Assembly (NCBI GenBank): GCA_017545095.1
Contig: JAFYCU010000035.1
Location: 1 to 20,858 of the forward strand
Source of the DNA: Muribaculaceae bacterium
GTDB lineage: Bacteria; Bacteroidota; Bacteroidia; Bacteroidales; Muribaculaceae
Direction of reading: 5' to 3'
Length of the DNA: 20,858 nt
Shown here: piece by piece, positions 14,132 to 20,858 of the stretch
Position numbering within the stretch: position 1 is the first letter of the stretch
How the letters are laid out: every line of letters begins with the position of its first letter
The notes under the pieces: model-generated
Seen by the model: the letters and a program-made list of their open reading frames with translations, nothing else
Told to the model about the DNA's origin: nothing
Database searches by the model: none
Position numbers and translations under genes: made by a program

Positions 14132-14560
14132 GATAAAATGTGTAGACGCTTATGTGTGATTCCCATTTCAATCGAGGTCACACTTTCTGCCACTACTAGA
14201 AAGGATTATGAACAATATGAGTTTTTGGGCTAAGGAAACAAGAAAACATCATAGTGATGTTGTTAACGCAGGCACAAAAAGAATGGAACAAAAAATTTCT
14301 GACAATAAGAATCTTATATTTTTGTGTCAACTGGAGTCAAGTGCTTGTGCTCTACCATATAACTCTTTTCGCAATCTATTGGTTGCCAGTTATTTGTGTT
14401 TTGATGCAAGTGGGCTCAAAACACGTTACTCATGACTCGTCACCTGCATCGGACTTATGTCTATTTATCCTATCTGGTTTTTTATCTATCACTAAAAAAC
14501 CTCATGTTCAGAAAATTATCGTACCTTTGCACTTTCAGCTTACAATAACTATTAGAAACA
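14132..14560. other. Gene-free interval before the alpha/beta hydrolase gene
   Basis: This 429-base stretch is AT-richer than its neighbours and has no supported gene. Frames of 75 codons (14208) and 135 codons (14254, running out of frame into the hydrolase gene) show no signal, domain or plausible composition. An inverted repeat AACATCA/TGATGTT with a three-base loop is at 14245-14261. A -7-like TATTTTTG is at 14317-14324 with no following gene. The hydrolase -7 box is at 14522-14529. Confidence 0.4.
14522..14529 (+). promoter_or_regulatory. -7 box of the hydrolase-GH27 unit
   Basis: TACCTTTG matches TAnnTTTG and is followed by a leader of about 26 bases to the ATG at 14561. No clear -33 TTTG is seen. 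Confidence 0.5.
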
Positions 14561-15529
14561 ATGAGCGTAAACGTAATGAAGATTCTGAAGGGAGCCTTGC
14601 TTGTGTTGGTGGGAATTATTCTCGCCATCGTAGTCATTGGCGGAGCTGTCTGGTTGATTGACGGACGCTCGCCGCAAGCAATCATTATCAGTCGTTCCAT
14701 GGTTAGGGCAACCATGGAAGACTATGAGCATGTCAGGGGCGACACGACCGACAAGAGTACAGTGGATATCCCCGATGGCATAGTGTTCCCTCGCGAAATG
14801 CGGCAGTACAGGGTGGGCAATATGCAGGTATTTCACATGGAACCCCAGAACGACAGCAAGCCCATCGTGCTTTACATCCATGGCGGAGCTTACCTCAATA
14901 ACTTCAGCGAGCAGCATTGGCATGCGATGGTGGAGTGGGCCGAGGTCACTGGCTGCGGGATTGTGACACCCAACTATCCGCTGCTTTACTGCTACACCGC
15001 CAGCGATGCCCATCCGCTGATGGTGCAGCTCTATCAGCAACTCCTCAAGCAGTACGCCGCCAAACGCCTCATCATCATGGGCGACTCGGCAGGGGGAGGC
15101 TTCACGCTCGCCCTTGCGCAGGAGATACGCAACGATTCTATAGATTCGCCAAGCCATCTGGTGCTTATTTCGCCATGGGTCGATGTGTTGGGGGGCGACG
15201 ATGCATTGCAGGACATCGACACCTTCCTCGATGCCCAAGTGTTAAGGAATTTAGGTGCCGACTGGGCTGGAGACATTGACCCACGCGACCCGATGATTTC
15301 ACCGCTCTACGGCGATATGAAGAACCTGCCGCCCACCGACCTTTTCACTGGCACATGGGAAATCCTATATACCGATATTGCCAGCACCTGCGACAAGATG
15401 AAAGCAGCTGGTGTGGATGCACGATTGCATGTGGCCGAGAAGATGGGGCACGTCTATCCGATATGGCCATGTCCTGAAGGAAGCGCTGCACGCAAAGAGA
15501 TTGCAAAGATTATCTTGCAAAGTGAGTAA
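14561..15529 (+). CDS. Membrane-anchored alpha/beta hydrolase, HSL-type esterase
   Basis: The protein is 322 residues; an in-frame ATG at 14576 would remove five. A membrane segment spans about 11-33 (GALLVLVGIILAIVVIGGAVWLI), leaving the catalytic domain outside the cytoplasm. The domain has the hormone-sensitive-lipase oxyanion motif HGGAY (107-111) and the nucleophile Ser176 in MGDSAGGGF. The acid is probably Glu267 or Asp272 in TGTWEILYTD, and His297 in MGHVYP completes the triad. HSL-type enzymes hydrolyse short acyl esters; deacetylation of acetylated glycans is a reasonable role beside a glycosidase. The GH27 gene begins 32 bases after its stop and is probably in the same operon. Specific substrate not known. 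Confidence 0.85.
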   Translation: MSVNVMKILKGALLVLVGIILAIVVIGGAVWLIDGRSPQAIIISRSMVRATMEDYEHVRGDTTDKSTVDIPDGIVFPREMRQYRVGNMQVFHMEPQNDSKPIVLYIHGGAYLNNFSEQHWHAMVEWAEVTGCGIVTPNYPLLYCYTASDAHPLMVQLYQQLLKQYAAKRLIIMGDSAGGGFTLALAQEIRNDSIDSPSHLVLISPWVDVLGGDDALQDIDTFLDAQVLRNLGADWAGDIDPRDPMISPLYGDMKNLPPTDLFTGTWEILYTDIASTCDKMKAAGVDARLHVAEKMGHVYPIWPCPEGSAARKEIAKIILQSE

Positions 15530-15561
15530 TAGCTTAATTTTACAATTCAGATAGCATTTCA

Positions 15562-17175
15562 ATGAATATGGCTATGAAGCGAATACTTATCTCGATTTTT
15601 GTTGTGGCTGCTTTTGTGGTTACTGCTCAAGCAATTGACTTGCCCACGATGGGGTGGAGCAGTTGGAACACCTTTGCCATCAACATCAGCGATTCACTGA
15701 TCATGAGTCAAGCCGACGCTTGCGTGGCGAACGGCCTTGACGTTGCCGGTTACAAATACATCAACATTGATGACGGCTTCTTTGGGGGTCGTGACAGGGC
15801 AAATGGTTCGCTGCTGATTCACCCCGTTCGTTTCCCTAAAGGTATGAAAGTGGTGGTGGACCATATCCACAGCCTCGGCCTGAAAGCTGGCATCTACAGT
15901 GATGCGGGAGCCAACACATGTGGCAACTGGAGCAATAACGACACCATTGCCCGTGGCGTGGGGTTGCTGGGGCATGAGCTACAAGATGCCGACTTATATT
16001 TCAATCGGTTGGGCTTTGATTTCATCAAGGTGGATTTCTGCGGTGGAAACCCCGAGGCCAATACCGCCCGTCTGGATTTGTCTCCGCGCGAACGTTACGA
16101 GGCCATTGCGCGCGCTATTGTCACCACGGGGCGCAACGATGTAAGACTCAATGTCTGTCGATGGAATTTTCCAGGCACATGGGTTGCCGATGTGGCACTC
16201 TCGTGGCGCACGACAGGCGATATCGATTGTTCTTGGAGTTCGGTGAAGAGCATCATCGCCGAAAACCTCTACCTGTCGGCATATTGCGGAAACGGTCATT
16301 ACAACGACATGGACATGCTTGAGGTGGGGCGGACACTCACGGCCGAGGAGGATAAAACCCACTTTGGGATGTGGTGCATCATGTCGTCGCCGCTGCTCAT
16401 CGGTTGCGACATGCGCAACATGCGCCGCGAGACGCTCGACCTGATTAAGAATCCCGAACTCATCGCCTTGAACCAGGACCCGCTGGGTCTGCAGGCCTAT
16501 GTGGTTAAGGCCGATGAGGGCACCTGCGTGCTCGCAAAGGATATCGAGCAGTATCAGGCTGGTTCGCGGGCTGTGGCCTTCTACAATCCCACCGATGATG
16601 CCCGCGAGATGGCCATCAGCTTTGCGGAGCTGGGTTTGGCGGGACAGTTTACGGTACGCGACCTGTACGAACGCCGCGACATCGCCTTGCCAAAGCACGC
16701 CGAAAGGTTCTCAGTCACTGTGCCCGCTCATGGCTGTCGCATCTACAAGGTGACCGGCACCCAGCGCCTGGAACGCAAGCGCTACGAGGCCGAGACGGCC
16801 TTCCTGACCGCTTATCAAGAGCTATACAACCCCCTTGCGGTGGGAACAGCGTTCTACACCGCCGATGCCACTTGCAGTGGCGGTATGAAGGTGACAAACC
16901 TTGGTATTAGGCCCGATAATGACCTGCAATGGCGCAACGTGTATGTCGCACACGATGGTGAGCGTACAATCCGGGTACACCTGCGGGGTGTTCAGGATTC
17001 GAGCAGAATCTTTTTGCGCGTCAACGACGATGACGCCACGTTGATTACCGCAGCCGACATAATCGATGAGTGCGCCACGCTTCGGGTCAAGCTCCGTCAC
17101 GGCGACAACACCATCCGCCTCTCGAGCGGCCGCAAACCGATGCCTGATGTTGACTACATGGAGATTGTGGAATAG
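15562..17175 (+). CDS. Secreted GH27 alpha-galactosidase with C-terminal CBM-like domain
   Basis: The protein is 537 residues; ATGs at 15562, 15568 and 15574 are all possible, each before a signal peptide ending VTAQA. The GH27 barrel occupies about 27-300: GWSSWNTF, YKYINIDDGFF (Asp70-Asp71 hold the substrate), GLKAGIYSD, the nucleophile Asp158 in FIKVDFCGG, and the acid/base Asp220 in WRTTGDIDCSW. NDMDMLEVG follows. An antiparallel beta domain closes the enzyme (to about 400). Residues 405-537 (RYEAETAFL..., GDNTIRLSSG, DYMEIVE) have the start and end of a CBM35/CBM6-like binding module. GH27 enzymes release terminal alpha-galactose; some act as beta-L-arabinopyranosidases, which would fit with the GH43 gene upstream. 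It follows the esterase gene by 32 bases. Main family assignment is strong; the CBM is likely. Confidence 0.92.
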   Translation: MNMAMKRILISIFVVAAFVVTAQAIDLPTMGWSSWNTFAINISDSLIMSQADACVANGLDVAGYKYINIDDGFFGGRDRANGSLLIHPVRFPKGMKVVVDHIHSLGLKAGIYSDAGANTCGNWSNNDTIARGVGLLGHELQDADLYFNRLGFDFIKVDFCGGNPEANTARLDLSPRERYEAIARAIVTTGRNDVRLNVCRWNFPGTWVADVALSWRTTGDIDCSWSSVKSIIAENLYLSAYCGNGHYNDMDMLEVGRTLTAEEDKTHFGMWCIMSSPLLIGCDMRNMRRETLDLIKNPELIALNQDPLGLQAYVVKADEGTCVLAKDIEQYQAGSRAVAFYNPTDDAREMAISFAELGLAGQFTVRDLYERRDIALPKHAERFSVTVPAHGCRIYKVTGTQRLERKRYEAETAFLTAYQELYNPLAVGTAFYTADATCSGGMKVTNLGIRPDNDLQWRNVYVAHDGERTIRVHLRGVQDSSRIFLRVNDDDATLITAADIIDECATLRVKLRHGDNTIRLSSGRKPMPDVDYMEIVE

Positions 17176-17223
17176 CCTATAGTTGGCGAAGATAGTTCAA
17201 GAATTGTTTGTACCGTTGGCTTC

Positions 17224-17297
17224 GGCTGCACCTCACCAATGGAAAATCAAAAAACTCTTTATTTGTTTTGCATTGCGTTCGGTTTGCACTACTTTTG
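17224..17297 (+). repeat. Single copy of the promoter-bearing intergenic repeat
   Basis: GGCTGCACCTCA (17224-17235), AAAATCAAA, CATTGCGTTCGGTTTGCAC (17271-17289) and TGCACTACTTTTGCGC repeat pieces of the 3564-3815 cluster in the same order (the 3640-3696 part there is inverted and about 18 bases shorter between the first and third pieces). The right end carries the promoter of the next gene. Confidence 0.65.
17267..17297 (+). promoter_or_regulatory. Promoter of the secreted esterase gene
   Basis: TTTG at 17267-17270 and TACTTTTG at 17290-17297 are 19 bases apart, matching the consensus. The leader would be about 160 bases to the ATG at 17466, unusually long for this window. Confidence 0.65.
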
Positions 17298-17465
17298 CGC
17301 AACAAAGTAAACGAGAATATGGCAGTTTGATTTAACAGAGGCGCAAATGAATGAAATAAGCACAAAATGTGTATAATATGATTCTTGTGTTCTTATGTCA
17401 ACCGCTGCCAACGGCTTATGTCATTTTTTCTCAACTTGTTTTTCACATCACTAAAAGCGTTTACT

Positions 17466-18284
17466 ATGAAGGCATTCCGATTCTTAATCATGGTATTGAT
17501 GGCTTTGCTGGCCTTTTCGGTAACGGCTCAGCCACGAGGACAAAAGGGGCATCGACCACCGAGACACCACAACGAGGAACGTCAGCCATTACAGGTTGAC
17601 AGCACCTTCGCTGCCAAATTTGAGGTGGGTTCGCAACAGTTGCGCGGCATGGTCTTGCCCTATCGCTTTGCCGCTATCGGCGATGTGGAGAGCCAAGTGC
17701 CCATTCTCGTTGTTTATCTTCACGGTCACAGCGCAATCGGTAACGACAACTTGAAGCCTCTCGCCAAGAAGGCAGTGTGCTCATTGTTTGACTATCTGGA
17801 GAAAAACAATATCTCAGCCTACTTGTTTGTGCCTCAGTGTCCTGAGAATCGCCGTTGGAACGAGCGTGAGACCAATGGCTGGCAGATGACCAATGTTGTC
17901 AAGGAAGTAATCGATGAGTTTGTCAAAACGCATGGCCTCGATGCTCAGCGAGTTTATATCTTCGGCGAATCAATGGGTGGTGCCGGGGTGTTCAGAATGT
18001 TGAATGATTATGGCAATTACTTTACTGCCGCCATGATTGCCGCTTCGGTGCCGCGAGGTGTGTCGGCAGGCAAGATCGCTAAAATTCCTTTGTGCTATGT
18101 CTTGGGCAGTAACGACGAAATGGTTTACGGTAACAACGACACCAAGAAGATGCTGCAGTCGTTGCAGAAAAAGAAAGCCGATTTGCGCTACGAGCTGCTT
18201 GAAGGCAAGTCGCATCCCGAAACCTGCCGCGACGCGTTCACCAACGAGAACATAAAGTGGGTGTTGAGCCACACAAAACAATAG
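17466..18284 (+). CDS. Secreted alpha/beta hydrolase (PHB-depolymerase/phospholipase-type esterase)
   Basis: From the ATG at 17466 the protein is 272 residues with a signal peptide (KAFRFLIMVLMALLAFSVTA, cleavage before QPRG). An ATG-less extension back to 17385 would precede it with polar sequence and is unlikely. A basic His/Pro-rich linker (QKGHRPPRHHNEERQP) follows. The catalytic domain shows the oxyanion motif LHGHS (85-89), the nucleophile Ser169 in FGESMGGAG, the acid Asp217 in LGSNDEMV, and His250 in GKSHPE. The order and spacing match the dienelactone-hydrolase/PHB-depolymerase-like group of secreted esterases (family level call), which cleave acyl or feruloyl esters. A small membrane-protein gene follows 37 bases later. 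Substrate not determinable from sequence. Confidence 0.82.
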   Translation: MKAFRFLIMVLMALLAFSVTAQPRGQKGHRPPRHHNEERQPLQVDSTFAAKFEVGSQQLRGMVLPYRFAAIGDVESQVPILVVYLHGHSAIGNDNLKPLAKKAVCSLFDYLEKNNISAYLFVPQCPENRRWNERETNGWQMTNVVKEVIDEFVKTHGLDAQRVYIFGESMGGAGVFRMLNDYGNYFTAAMIAASVPRGVSAGKIAKIPLCYVLGSNDEMVYGNNDTKKMLQSLQKKKADLRYELLEGKSHPETCRDAFTNENIKWVLSHTKQ

Positions 18285-18321
18285 CTCAAGTTCCACAAAT
18301 GAAAGACTAAACAAACAAACT

Positions 18322-18549
18322 ATGGAAAAATTCATATTAAACAGACCCGATGATAGCAAGATCTTTTCTCGCGGAAAGATTATCGGCACTTCATTGAAAT
18401 GGTTTTTCCTTCTGATGATTGGCGCATATCTGCTTAGAATCTTGTGTGTGGCCATATATATGTCAAATGGGATAAACCCGATGGAATTGACGACGTTTGG
18501 AGGTATCATCGTGCGACCCTCGTACTGGCCTCCATTGAATATGGAGTAG
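18322..18549 (+). pseudogene. Small membrane protein whose 3' end is replaced by IS sequence
   Basis: The frame has 75 codons. Residues 1-60 look native: a charged N-terminus (MEKFILNRPDDSKIFSRGK), one membrane span at about 27-47 (WFFLLMIGAYLLRILCVAIY), then MSNGINPMELTTF. From about 18501 on, the DNA is the antisense of an IS1634-type transposase, so the last 15 residues (IIVRPSYWPPLNME) are borrowed from the element. The original protein was therefore probably longer. It lies 37 bases after the esterase gene, likely in the same transcript. Whether the hybrid protein is made and works is unknown. Confidence 0.6.
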
Positions 18550-19214
18550 GACAGCGGATAACCGTCCATGCTCACCAGCAGGCCCAGCACCACCTACGAC
18601 TCGGCCGTCTTGCCGTCCTTGGAGAATCCCGGCGAGCGCAGTGCGTCCTCACGCGCAGTCTCGAAGTACAGTGTGGTCACATCGTAAAACACAAGCCCTA
18701 TCTTGCCGCCCAGTATCCGCCTTGTGTGGTCGACGCTTATCTGCTGGACCCGTTGGCGGTACGTCTCGTCCAGCTTGTCCATGAAACGATAAATCACATT
18801 GATGTCCACATCTTTGCCGCGATATCTGCGCAGGTAATTGGTGGTCGCCAACTTGCTTCCGGGACAGCAGACACGGGACACGACAAGGTCGCGCAACATC
18901 TCATTGCCCAAACATCCGAAACCGATACCGTCATAGATTCGGTCGAGAATCAAGTGGGGACCATTCTGAACGATTGACTGAATGCTTGAGAATATCAGCA
19001 TTCCATCATCCTCCACACTCGAATGGTCAAAATCAATCACTTTCTGACCTCCGTATGTCTGAATGAACTCACGTGCCTCTTGTTCCAAACGCAACAATTC
19101 TGGCTCTTCTGATGATGAGCCGAAAGAGCGGACAACCACATAGCGACCGCGATCTTTCATCACGACCTGCACGCTAAAAGTGCCGCTGGTGTTGGGTTTA
19201 CGGCGCAAAAACAC
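18501..19214 (-). pseudogene. Truncated IS1634-family transposase with in-frame stop
   Basis: On the minus strand the reading frame starts at GTG 19214 and shows N-terminal parts of an IS1634-type DDE transposase: FLRRKPNTSGTFSVQVV, GYFGCLGNE-like SKLATTNYLRRYRGKDVDINV and KIGLVFYDVTTLYFE. An in-frame TAG at 18594-18596 interrupts SKDGKTAES and VVLGLLVSMDGYPLSYSIF; the family has an amino acid at this point (often Gln, one base from TAG). Homology stops at GRTMIPP near 18501, so the C-terminal half, normally a few hundred residues more, is missing. The gene is dead both by truncation and by nonsense mutation. A minus-strand TAACTTTG (19226-19219) lies just upstream. Confidence 0.8.
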
Positions 19215-19250
19215 GCCACAAAGTTAATAAATCCCAACGCGGGACACCCA
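18501..19250 (-). mobile_element. Remnant of an IS1634-type insertion sequence
   Basis: The remnant runs from the deletion end near 18501 to a possible terminus at 19250, where the minus strand reads GGGTGTCCCGCGTTGGG just upstream of the transposase start. Only one end is present, so no terminal inverted repeat pair can be checked, and no target duplication is visible. The deleted end lies inside the small membrane-protein gene. Confidence 0.6.
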
Positions 19251-19489
19251 TTTTTTCTCAACAAAATTTCTTCAACCTTGACTATCAGCGGATTGCAAAA
19301 TCAGATTTCAAACAGCGACGAAGTCAGGAAATACAATGAAGAACAATGATTATTCCTGTTGTGCTGGTTGTTTATTTGTTGTGAAGGTTGTTTGATACTC
19401 CCGCCTGTGGTGGGTTACTCAGAGGGTGTCATGTCCTTAATATTTATTAAAAAAGGGCTGGAAGTAACTGTGATATGAAAGAAAGGGTG
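19251..19489. other. Gene-free interval between the IS remnant and the lipoprotein
   Basis: No supported gene. A 19-codon Cys-rich frame from 19336 is too short to judge. CCCGCC/GGTGGG (19400-19414) can form a small hairpin. The region is AT-rich near its right end and leads into the promoter of the lipoprotein. Confidence 0.35.
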
Positions 19490-19497
19490 TAACTTTG
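19490..19497 (+). promoter_or_regulatory. -7 box of the lipoprotein gene at 19596
   Basis: TAACTTTG matches TAnnTTTG. ACTG at 19467-19470 sits 19 bases upstream as a poor -33 box. The leader would be about 90 bases. Confidence 0.5.
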
Positions 19498-19595
19498 CGG
19501 CAATTAAAACACGGTCGTGGCTGGGCACAATGTGGGTTCTGCCCGGGCCGGGACTCAAAATAAGGATGTTGAACCCACCCGAACAAAAACACAAA

Positions 19596-20147
19596 ATGAA
19601 AAAGTTTTTTTATTTCAGCCTTTTGATGGGCTTGGTGCTGGGGGCGCTCACGCTCACGGCCTGCGGTAGCGATGACGACGAACCCGCTGGCGGCAACATC
19701 GTTGGCAATTGGGAAGCCAACATCCCTGTCGGTGAGATTGATAATAACTATTCGCACAGTCTGACCTACGAGTTCAAAAACGACAACTCATTCACGGTGA
19801 CCACATACAGCGTTATGGAGGATGGTTTCAGGGATTGGGGGTTGCGTTTTGCTGGCACCTACAGCACGTCTAACGGCAAGCTGTCGCTGAACATCAAGAA
19901 GTTCTGGGAATATGACGGTGGCCGCAACGGCACTGATGAGGACCGCTGGAACACCGGCGAAAACTCCGACGGCAGCGCCAACTTCAGCGAGTGGACTGAA
20001 TGGGGATTTGAAGCAATTGATAATCCGCTGGTTATCGACTACTCCGTCAACGGCAACACGCTGACCCTGAACAACGGCAAATATATCGTGCTTGAATGGG
20101 GCAACTGCGTACTCACCGGCACGCTGACCAAAATGATTTTGAAATAA
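19596..20147 (+). CDS. Surface lipoprotein, lipocalin-like
   Basis: From the ATG at 19596 the protein is 183 residues; a frame from 19530 adds 22 residues before the signal and is unlikely. The lipoprotein signal (KKFFYFSLLMGLVLGALTLTAC) is followed by GSDDDEP, a run of acidic residues next to the lipid Cys that matches the Bacteroidetes lipoprotein export signal and predicts surface display. The mature chain looks like a small lipocalin-type beta-barrel: IVGNWEAN at the first strand, LTYEFKNDNSFTVTTYS, FAGTYSTSNGKLSLNIK, NPLVIDYSVNGNTLTLNNGKYIVLEW, and the end VLTGTLTKMILK. The GNW...TYxF...GTYxxxxGKLxL pattern is that of the lipocalin-like lipoproteins common in Bacteroidales. Ligand unknown. 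Single-gene unit with a strong terminator. Confidence 0.75.
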   Translation: MKKFFYFSLLMGLVLGALTLTACGSDDDEPAGGNIVGNWEANIPVGEIDNNYSHSLTYEFKNDNSFTVTTYSVMEDGFRDWGLRFAGTYSTSNGKLSLNIKKFWEYDGGRNGTDEDRWNTGENSDGSANFSEWTEWGFEAIDNPLVIDYSVNGNTLTLNNGKYIVLEWGNCVLTGTLTKMILK

Positions 20148-20171
20148 AAGCCCTGTCGGCATCAAAAACCA

Positions 20172-20211
20172 CGAGGATGGGTCTCAGACACGGACCCATC
20201 CTCGTTTTTTT
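20172..20211 (+). terminator. Rho-independent terminator after the lipoprotein gene
   Basis: CGAGGATGGGTC (20172-20183) pairs perfectly with GACCCATCCTCG (20193-20204) around nine bases, followed by seven Ts (20205-20211). It is the clearest intrinsic terminator in the window. An A-run before the stem may let it work in the other direction too. Confidence 0.9.
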
Positions 20212-20392
20212 ATGCGCCCAACGACTCGAGTGCGGGGTCAAACAACCGTAACAACACGACACGCAATTCATCATGCATCTCATATATAGCTGTGAATGTG
20301 TCTTTTATGTATTGCACGATTGCTTTCATCACATCAGCGGCTTGATGCGGCCCTTGTTTCTCCTTATTCCATCTGTTCTCGACAATTCAAAA

Positions 20393-20662
20393 TCATTCTC
20401 CGTGGTTTCTAAGCCACTCGTCATATTGCTCTTTATCCATCTGCTCATCCTTGAACATTCTGGCCACCTTAAATATCGTACAGATGAATAACACTATGAA
20501 CACGCCAACCCCACCATATAGGAAATCTCCCCATGAGGGAGCGCCGCATATCGACAAGAGGCTCAACAACCATTTACACCCGCTGTAAATTGCGGACAGC
20601 ACAATCGACAAAGCGACAAGATTAAATGTCCCTACAATTAAATTCCAACAACCATTCAACAT
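20393..20662 (-). CDS. Small two-span membrane protein
   Basis: The 89-residue protein has two hydrophobic segments at about 8-28 (LIVGTFNLVALSIVLSAIYSG) and 46-66 (DFLYGGVGVFIVLFICTIF), joined by a loop with CGAPSWG. A charged cytoplasmic tail follows (VARMFKDEQMDKEQYDEWLRNHGE). The composition and topology look real for a small integral membrane protein. No family is recognised. It is convergent with the lipoprotein gene across its terminator and about 180 gene-free bases (20212-20392). No exact promoter box is visible upstream; CAAATTCTA near 20666-20674 is one base too long for the consensus. Confidence 0.6.
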   Translation of the reverse strand: MLNGCWNLIVGTFNLVALSIVLSAIYSGCKWLLSLLSICGAPSWGDFLYGGVGVFIVLFICTIFKVARMFKDEQMDKEQYDEWLRNHGE

Positions 20663-20858
20663 ATTACAAATTCTATTTCGACCTACGGTTAAGATTATCT
20701 GATTCTAGAAAAACTAGGGGTCATCCGATATTCGGAGTGATAGATTTGGAGCTATTGGCAAAACGTTATCTCGCTGATAAATCTTGCGAGATGGCTTTCC
20801 AGTGTGGGTGATGGGCGATGCATGTTGGGTTACTCATGTGCTGGCCGGATGGCCGAGA
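20663..20858. other. Right end of the window, no supported gene
   Basis: Frames here run off the window edge without a recognisable start or domain. TCCGA/TCGGA can pair across a three-base loop near 20727-20739. A frame containing DGFPVWVMGDACWVTHVLAGWPR is open to the edge and could be a gene start, but too little is visible to call. Confidence 0.25.

Noticed and set aside
14254..14661. A 135-codon frame with a hydrophobic stretch before the hydrolase gene.
   Set aside because: It crosses the hydrolase promoter and runs out of frame into the hydrolase gene; composition is not protein-like and no family is recognised.
17970..18593. A 207-codon minus-strand frame after the transposase stop.
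   Set aside because: Its first 32 codons continue the decayed transposase; the rest is antisense of the small membrane-protein gene and the esterase gene.
19336..19395. A 19-codon Cys-containing frame (MKNNDYSCCAG...).
   Set aside because: Too short, no promoter of its own, and no conserved pattern to tell it from chance.

Overview
The window looks like a Bacteroidales chromosome segment, probably Muribaculaceae or Prevotella-like. The reasons are: the Bacteroidetes -7 box TAnnTTTG recurs upstream of genes (in several cases with a TTTG -33 box about 19-20 bp upstream), start sites lack clear Shine-Dalgarno sequences, there is a TonB-dependent receptor with a CarboxypepD-reg N-terminus, lipoproteins carry acidic residues just after the lipid cysteine, glycan hydrolases are secreted, and one large secreted protein ends in a short C-terminal segment resembling type IX secretion sorting domains. 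The family assignment is inference from these traits; no rRNA or tRNA is present.

Layout, left to right. 1-700: the 3' end of an unidentified gene, a TfoX-N-like gene with no usable start at its family-typical 5' end, and a 47-residue single-span membrane protein. 852-3464: an 870-residue secreted protein built of four related beta-rich modules. 3465-3846: a terminator, then a dense cluster of promoter-bearing intergenic repeats. 3847-5242: a secreted hypothetical protein and a membrane-anchored coiled-coil protein. 5318-6355 (minus): a GH43 arabinanase-like enzyme. 6648-7712: a lipoprotein. 7859-8455: a small outer-membrane barrel. 8629-12119 (minus): a three-gene unit of a four-span membrane LytTR regulator, a compact TonB-dependent receptor and an overlapping helical-repeat periplasmic protein. 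12554-13348: an AT-rich NERD plus zinc-finger protein. 13373-14131: a flavodoxin-fold FMN oxidoreductase carrying a Tat-like leader. 14561-17175: an alpha/beta hydrolase and a GH27 alpha-galactosidase with a C-terminal CBM-like domain. 17466-18549: a secreted esterase and a small membrane protein whose end is overwritten by a decayed IS1634-type transposase fragment (18501-19214, minus). 19596-20147: a lipoprotein with a strong terminator. 20393-20662 (minus): a two-span small membrane protein.

The most notable signal is regulatory. Between the LytTR gene and the TonB receptor gene lie four units in exact 20-bp register (11226, 11246, 11266, 11286), each matching GAC-N2-A-N3-CTA, directly upstream of a Bacteroidetes-type promoter. 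On the minus strand the motif reads TAGTCATTCGTC, which resembles the CCGTTCGTC core bound by the LytTR protein AlgR. Two near-copies in inverted orientation lie upstream of the LytTR gene's own promoter. This suggests a self-regulated membrane LytTR switch controlling an outer-membrane transporter.

The carbohydrate enzymes (GH43, GH27-CBM, two alpha/beta hydrolases) suggest degradation of plant or host glycans carrying arabinose or galactose, but there is no SusC/SusD pair here, so this is not a classical polysaccharide utilisation locus. A second theme is a dispersed intergenic repeat that carries promoter boxes and appears at 3.5-3.8 kb in both orientations and again at 17.2-17.3 kb.
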